Below are positions 59,528-64,000 of a stretch of DNA of 64,000 nucleotides, piece after piece. Position 1 is the first letter of the stretch; each line of letters opens with the position of its first letter. The notes under the pieces were generated by a model, which was given only the letters and a program-made list of their open reading frames with translations, did not search any database and had not been told where the DNA came from. The stretch is from Ciona savignyi (lineage: Eukaryota; Chordata; Ascidiacea; Phlebobranchia; Cionidae), in contig CH002093.1 in assembly GCA_000149265.1 (NCBI GenBank), positions 279,355 through 343,354 of the forward strand. The letters run 5' to 3'. Made by a program: the position numbers and the translations under genes.

Positions 59528-60235
59528 CGGTGTATCCGGTATATTTTAATATGATGCCTTTTATGACCACGCTCTTTATAATATTGCATTTTTTGTTGCT
59601 TTTACCAAATTTTGTTCCCAAAATCGCCTTATTTATTATATTTAAAATTTTTATTTACTGTTTCTGAAATAAAAATACTTATTGGTCAGAATTACTGGTC
59701 AGATTAAACCCTATATTACTAGATTGTCCTTTCACGTAAGAGCCTGACCATTGTGATTAAAAACTCGAATTCTACATTCAATCGAAACAATGACCGTTCA
59801 GCTTATTGTTGGGTGGAAAGCTCACGATCCTTGGCACATGGATCAATCAAGGTTGTGAAGTCGCTTTCTAGTTGGTTTGGTCGTGCGGCCGAATTGGCGA
59901 CCTAATAGTTAAAACATACAGCGAGACAATTAAAATAAATGTGGGATTCCCACAGCATAACGCATAAAAAACAAGTAAGATTAAAAAGTGTTCTTATCGG
60001 AAATTCGACGGGAACAACTGAAACAAATTTAAAATATAAATTGTCGTTTTATTTCTACGTGATACAAACTTTCTAAAACTCATGCTGTGTTTTCCTTTGG
60101 TTTATTGGTGAAGGACGAAAGAGATTGTAGCGGCTGCTTATTTAATTAAAAAGCCGTATATAAAAATTTATAAGTTATACAAAATAAAAATGTTAATCTA
60201 TTATATTCAAAAAATTATCATTCTCTACTTTCAGT

Positions 60236-60781
60236 TGCTTTGAAGTCGCAAAGAAGAGTCTGATCATAAACAACCTTGGGGACAAAATCGATTTAATCTC
60301 CGAACCACATTTAAACTCGAAAACTGATCCTGAAAAGATCAGAAGGTGTCTGGTTCATTTTCTACTGGTCACATGGGGTGAAGTGAGCCCTAAGTTGTTG
60401 GAAATGGCTTCGAATGCACCAAATGAATCGACTCCTGATATACCTGATGTAATAATCACTGCTGATAGTTTTTTCGATCAAACTTTATTCGACGATATTT
60501 TATCTACATTCTATTTTTTGTTAAAAAGCAAGGCAAATGTGAATGAAAAGTATCAACCAAAGGTATCTTGCGCACAAGTTCCCAAACATGAACCAATGTT
60601 CATATTTACGTACCAAGTTCGGAGTGTCAGTTGGACCATAGTTGACAAACTGGAATACTGGGGTTTAAAATGTGAATCAATTCCATTGGATTCGTTCAAT
60701 GGCGATAGTTGTAATATTGCAATGTCCAATATGCCGGGAAACCATGACATGGAATTGTTTAACATCAATTTGAAGTCGTGA
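60236..60781 (+). CDS. Last exon of a family-16 (class I) methyltransferase
   Basis: An open 182-codon exon from a good acceptor (TCTCTACTTTCAG) to TGA. It begins LLEVAKKSLIINNLGDKIDL, the helix after motif II of a SAM-dependent Rossmann methyltransferase. It then has PDVIITADSFFDQTLFDDIL, the motif that reads ADV-x-YD in family-16 enzymes, then MFIFTYQVRSVSWTIVDKLE, WGLKCESIPLD and MELFNINLKS at the end. Order and end resemble eEF2-lysine methyltransferase (FAM86/EEF2KMT) or METTL22, both protein-lysine methyltransferases. The conserved Val and Tyr of ADVxYD are Ser and Phe here. The SAM-binding motif I must be in upstream exons that I could not find. Confidence 0.68.
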   Translation, partial: CFEVAKKSLIINNLGDKIDLISEPHLNSKTDPEKIRRCLVHFLLVTWGEVSPKLLEMASNAPNESTPDIPDVIITADSFFDQTLFDDILSTFYFLLKSKANVNEKYQPKVSCAQVPKHEPMFIFTYQVRSVSWTIVDKLEYWGLKCESIPLDSFNGDSCNIAMSNMPGNHDMELFNINLKS

Positions 60782-60789
60782 CGAAACAA

Positions 60790-62200
60790 TTTAAATCTAT
60801 ATCTGCACCACATATGAGTATATGTGCCATGTTTCTATAGGTTGATATAGGAATTTATACACATTTATTTATGTTTAAAACCGTCTGTGTTGCAGTGTGA
60901 CACCCCTGGATCCATTCATTTTCCATCAACAATTATATTTTAAAACAATATTGAAATGATGTATAACTTACAGTTACCTTCATTAGTCTATTAATTCACT
61001 TCCAGTACACCTTTTGCAAGATGACCCAGTTATACTGGTGGAAATGTGATTGTGACCATAGATGGTAGCCTAGTAGTTTAAAGGTGCCTGTTTTGAAAAA
61101 AAATGCTTTAAGTTTCCAAAAATAGTGAAAACACAGTATATAAAAAACAAAACATTCACAATAAACTTTCTCAAAAGTTTCTAATTTTATTTCTAAGAAA
61201 ATATCAGTTTGAATAGCTTTACATACATATCGTACATCAGTTTGAAGTTTCTTAGCTGATGGTCCTAACATTCGGTAGGGACAAAAAAACGAAATAACTT
61301 TTTACAGTAATGACTTTTAATTTTTATCTTTACTGCAAAATATGCAAGCGCTGTACTATTAGTGATAGAGAAAACCTTAGGCAGGTGAAAAAGTGTATTC
61401 AATGATGAATTTTTACTCTCGTTAGCGCAATTTGATAAACGTAACGATGAGCTTATGTGAAATAAGTTTACCGTTCTTTTTTACTTGCCGAAATATGCAT
61501 GTATGACCTTTACCGATACCGAATGACCTTACCGATACATGGTACATAATGTTTAGCCTTATAACATATTGTATCTTGAATTGCTAACAAAAGTAAATTA
61601 GGATGCAAAGTGTAACTGATAAAAACTACATTTACTACATCTGGTTGTCTACACATAAGTACAAAGTTATCTCACGTCCGATCCTTCGTCTGTAGCAGCA
61701 GGTTGCGAAATTTGCTAGCGAATTGTTGTGCTCTACTACTCTTTGGTCTTTGTTGAGTAACAATAACACGGTAATCAAGAATCAAATCTTTACTTCATAA
61801 ATTACGTCCTACGGTAATAAACATTTTATGCACGTGGTTAAAGTTTAAATAACTTTTAAGTTATTATCTTTAAAGAAAAGAATACAATTTCCTTGACCTA
61901 GCGTGCCAGAAAAACGAGCTCGTGTGCCAAGTTCGGCACGCGTGCCAGGGGTTGCCCATGCCTGGTCTATGGTATATCATAAATTGCGTCATAACTTAAT
62001 ACGTAACAATGGGAGTTTATGTTACAATCTTTATACTGGACCGCATCGTTCCGTATCAACCCTGGCCGCCAATTACAACTAAAGGACATAAACAGCCTGT
62101 TTTATTTATACGCGTTACTTTCAAATTTTAGCAACCCGTTACTCCATCCGCGGAAAAAACATCGTTTGCAAACTGAGCAAACGGATCCAACCCATCGCAC
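60790..62200. other. Intergenic, no feature recognised
   Basis: AT-rich sequence after the methyltransferase stop. Only short unsupported frames are present (for example 60996-61271 reverse). No repeat family from elsewhere in the window was recognised. Confidence 0.45.
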
Positions 62201-62213
62201 CGCACCTCTCGAC

Positions 62214-62337
62214 CATGGATAATCAACCTGAAGACCGCGTAGAACAATGGCTGGACAACATTGAAGAAGCCAAGAGGCAGATACACCAGCACCACCTAAT
62301 TCAACCACATCACTCAATGACAAACAAGAATCAGTAA
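62214..62337 (+). pseudogene. Retroelement gag N-terminal piece
   Basis: ATG-led frame of 40 residues, MDNQPEDRVEQWLDNIEEAK then QIHQHH, ending in TAA. A charged, helical start of this sort begins many BEL/Pao gag proteins. The next part of the same polyprotein seems to resume at 62983 after repeat R3, so this copy is interrupted. Confidence 0.45.
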
Positions 62338-62370
62338 TTGTTGTAAGCACTACAAGCTCGATGCGCAGCT

Positions 62371-62760
62371 TTAAAGGGGAACTGAAGTCGATTCTAGGAA
62401 TATCTTAATAAATGGAAAAAAATACGCTGATTTCAAAAATCAAATCAGTTTCTTCCAATATTTTTTTGTTAAAATGTTATGAGCAGATATGCATTTTATT
62501 TTATGTTAGGGGATTTCCCGTATTACGTCATTGACGTTGTTGAAATTTTGTGCCTATATTAGTTGTATACAATCATGTGCCAGTTTAGAGGTGAATTAGT
62601 AACAGAAGCGCCTGCAGGAGCGTTGTATTTTTGTTTTTTTATGGAGACTTAGCATAACACTTGTCATATAGCCTTACTGAACCAATGTACGCGCGTGACA
62701 GCTAACCTTAAGCGGTCATTCAGGCCTGCACGGTCCTGGACCTATGCTGAATTCTGAGGT
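62371..62760 (+). repeat. Dispersed repeat R3, copy 2
   Basis: Begins CTTTAAAGGGGAACTGAAGT and matches 28050-28190 closely up to about 62510, then continues with unrelated or longer sequence (ATTACGTCATTGACG near 62522). The right end is not certain. It separates two parts of the gag-like region. Confidence 0.6.
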
Positions 62761-62982
62761 ATACATTTCTCGTATTTAAATGACTTTAGAATAATAAGTT
62801 TTAGCAATTTATATCATTTCATAAAAGTGAACACAGAACAAAAAAAACTAGAACAGAATACATTAAACTGTAACTGCCAGCAATTTATAGAAATAAACCA
62901 GCCATCAAGCAAAGGCTAGACTATTCGGTTGGAACAACATATTTCGAAAAGATAGCAAGGTTATACTTGAACTTGCTAGGCT

Positions 62983-64000
62983 TGCGCGACAGAGGAACGT
63001 AGAAGAAAACAAGAGGAACTTGCCGACCGTGAACTCCGGCGAAAATTAAAATTGGCTGAAGCTAAAGCTGGAGCATGGGAGGAAGCATCCATTCCTGACG
63101 CCAGAAACAACGACGTTCAAACCCGCAAATATGCTGGCTCTACGACACCGCTTCTAGAGCAGACTCTATCCACTGAACAATTACGCAACGATATAACAGC
63201 CACCGCAAAGCAACCACCACAACGTTCTACTTTGTACGCTCCGCCCGTTGTGCGCCCGAAGCACAGCGCTCTGTTACATCTTCCCTTCACCGAACGTCTT
63301 TCGCCACCGTTTCCGTCCGACATCCGGGTGAACGACGAAAGAGAACACGTGACAACACAGCATCAGAACCGACCGTCCCGATATGCTGATCACTCCCCAA
63401 TGCGCAACCAACAACGACGTACACAGCTATCACCGACTCGTATCCGACGAGATTCACCACTCCGTCACATAAACCACCAAGAGGTAGGTGAACGCTTCGT
63501 ACCTAAATCAATCGTCAAAAATGTAATGGAGATCCGATGGACTACTGGTCCTTCGTCAACCGATACCAAGTACATATTGCCGACAAAGTGGACTCATACG
63601 ACCTTAAATTAACCACTTTAACATTGTACAGAACACGTCTATGATAAAATTCAGCATAACTCCATGGATAATTAATTACCCAACGACTTTGCCTCCTTCG
63701 TTAGAGAATAGAGTCGCGAAGTTACCTTTGTCTATGGAAAGTACTTACTGCTAAAGTCCACAAATCCTTTAGTAATTACTGCACCAAGACGGAAAGTGTC
63801 GGCATATAACGTAAACGTGACTGCCGAATCTCCCACTGCTGCCACTCCCACTCCGAAAGCGTCTGTAGGAAACCACACTTGATTGGCGCCTATCACAACT
63901 TCAAGATCAAATCTTACGAACAACGGAAGCGCGTAATCCGGGCGACTTGTGCTTTAAATGCTTAAAGGCAGGCCATTCCGTGCGAGAATGCCCACACAAA
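62983..64000 (+). pseudogene. Retroelement gag-like region, runs off the window
   Basis: A coiled-coil-like basic/acidic stretch (EERRRKQEELADRELRRKLK, then AEAKAGAWEEAS) leads a 63052-63612 frame rich in Arg, Pro, Gln and Thr. After stops, the last 70 bases read CFKCLKAGHSVRECPHK, a CCHC zinc knuckle (C-x2-C-x4-H-x4-C). Coiled coil, basic linker and zinc knuckle are the layout of BEL/Pao-type gag. Protease and pol would lie beyond 64000. Stops at 63610 and after show decay. Confidence 0.65.

Overview
This is AT-rich, intron-rich animal DNA crowded with transposable elements, with two 100-N assembly gaps. The best anchor is a complete four-exon odd-skipped-related (Osr) zinc-finger gene at 49622-51837. 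Together with a NACHT-LRR gene, tRNA-derived SINEs and ascidian-style LINEs, it suggests a tunicate, most likely Ciona. That species call is inference from gene type and repeat style, not from a database match.

Layout. 1-14.7 kb: no host gene recognised. It holds SINEs, a hAT-type MITE with an 8-bp target-site duplication, a near-perfect fold-back hairpin, and broken LTR and non-LTR retroelements (BEL/Pao integrase and RNase H, Ty3/gypsy RT and RNase H, L1-like endonuclease). 14.7-41 kb: a plus-strand NLR-like gene. It has a lead exon, a long NACHT exon (two single-base frameshifts and one stop), then, after 12.5 kb of inserted retroelements, at least five in-phase LRR exons. The last exons have grown by an in-frame 15-bp minisatellite. 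Two roughly 5-kb copies of one RNase-H-bearing LINE sit in opposite orientation, each inside a copy of a large composite repeat built of about 336-bp units. 41-45 kb: decayed NLR intron, a 52-bp minisatellite, SINEs and a 5'-truncated third LINE copy next to an empty-site paralogue. 45-46.4 kb: an unidentified multi-exon plus-strand gene. 46.5-49.4 kb: two head-to-head composite repeats around an assembly gap. 49.6-52 kb: Osr. 52-58.8 kb: SINEs, another composite repeat and a LINE fragment. 58.8-60.8 kb: a weak ORF and a clear last exon of a family-16 methyltransferase. 62.2-64 kb: a retroelement gag-like region running off the window.

How parts relate. The NLR exons all join in phase 0, so LRR exons can be added or lost without breaking the frame, and the local repeats show that whole exon-plus-intron units were duplicated. 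The 336-bp units carry a palindrome that fits a Rel/NF-kB consensus, which makes their concentration in and around an NLR gene worth testing. Osr is intact despite three SINE insertions in its introns. None of the retroelement copies looks able to move on its own.
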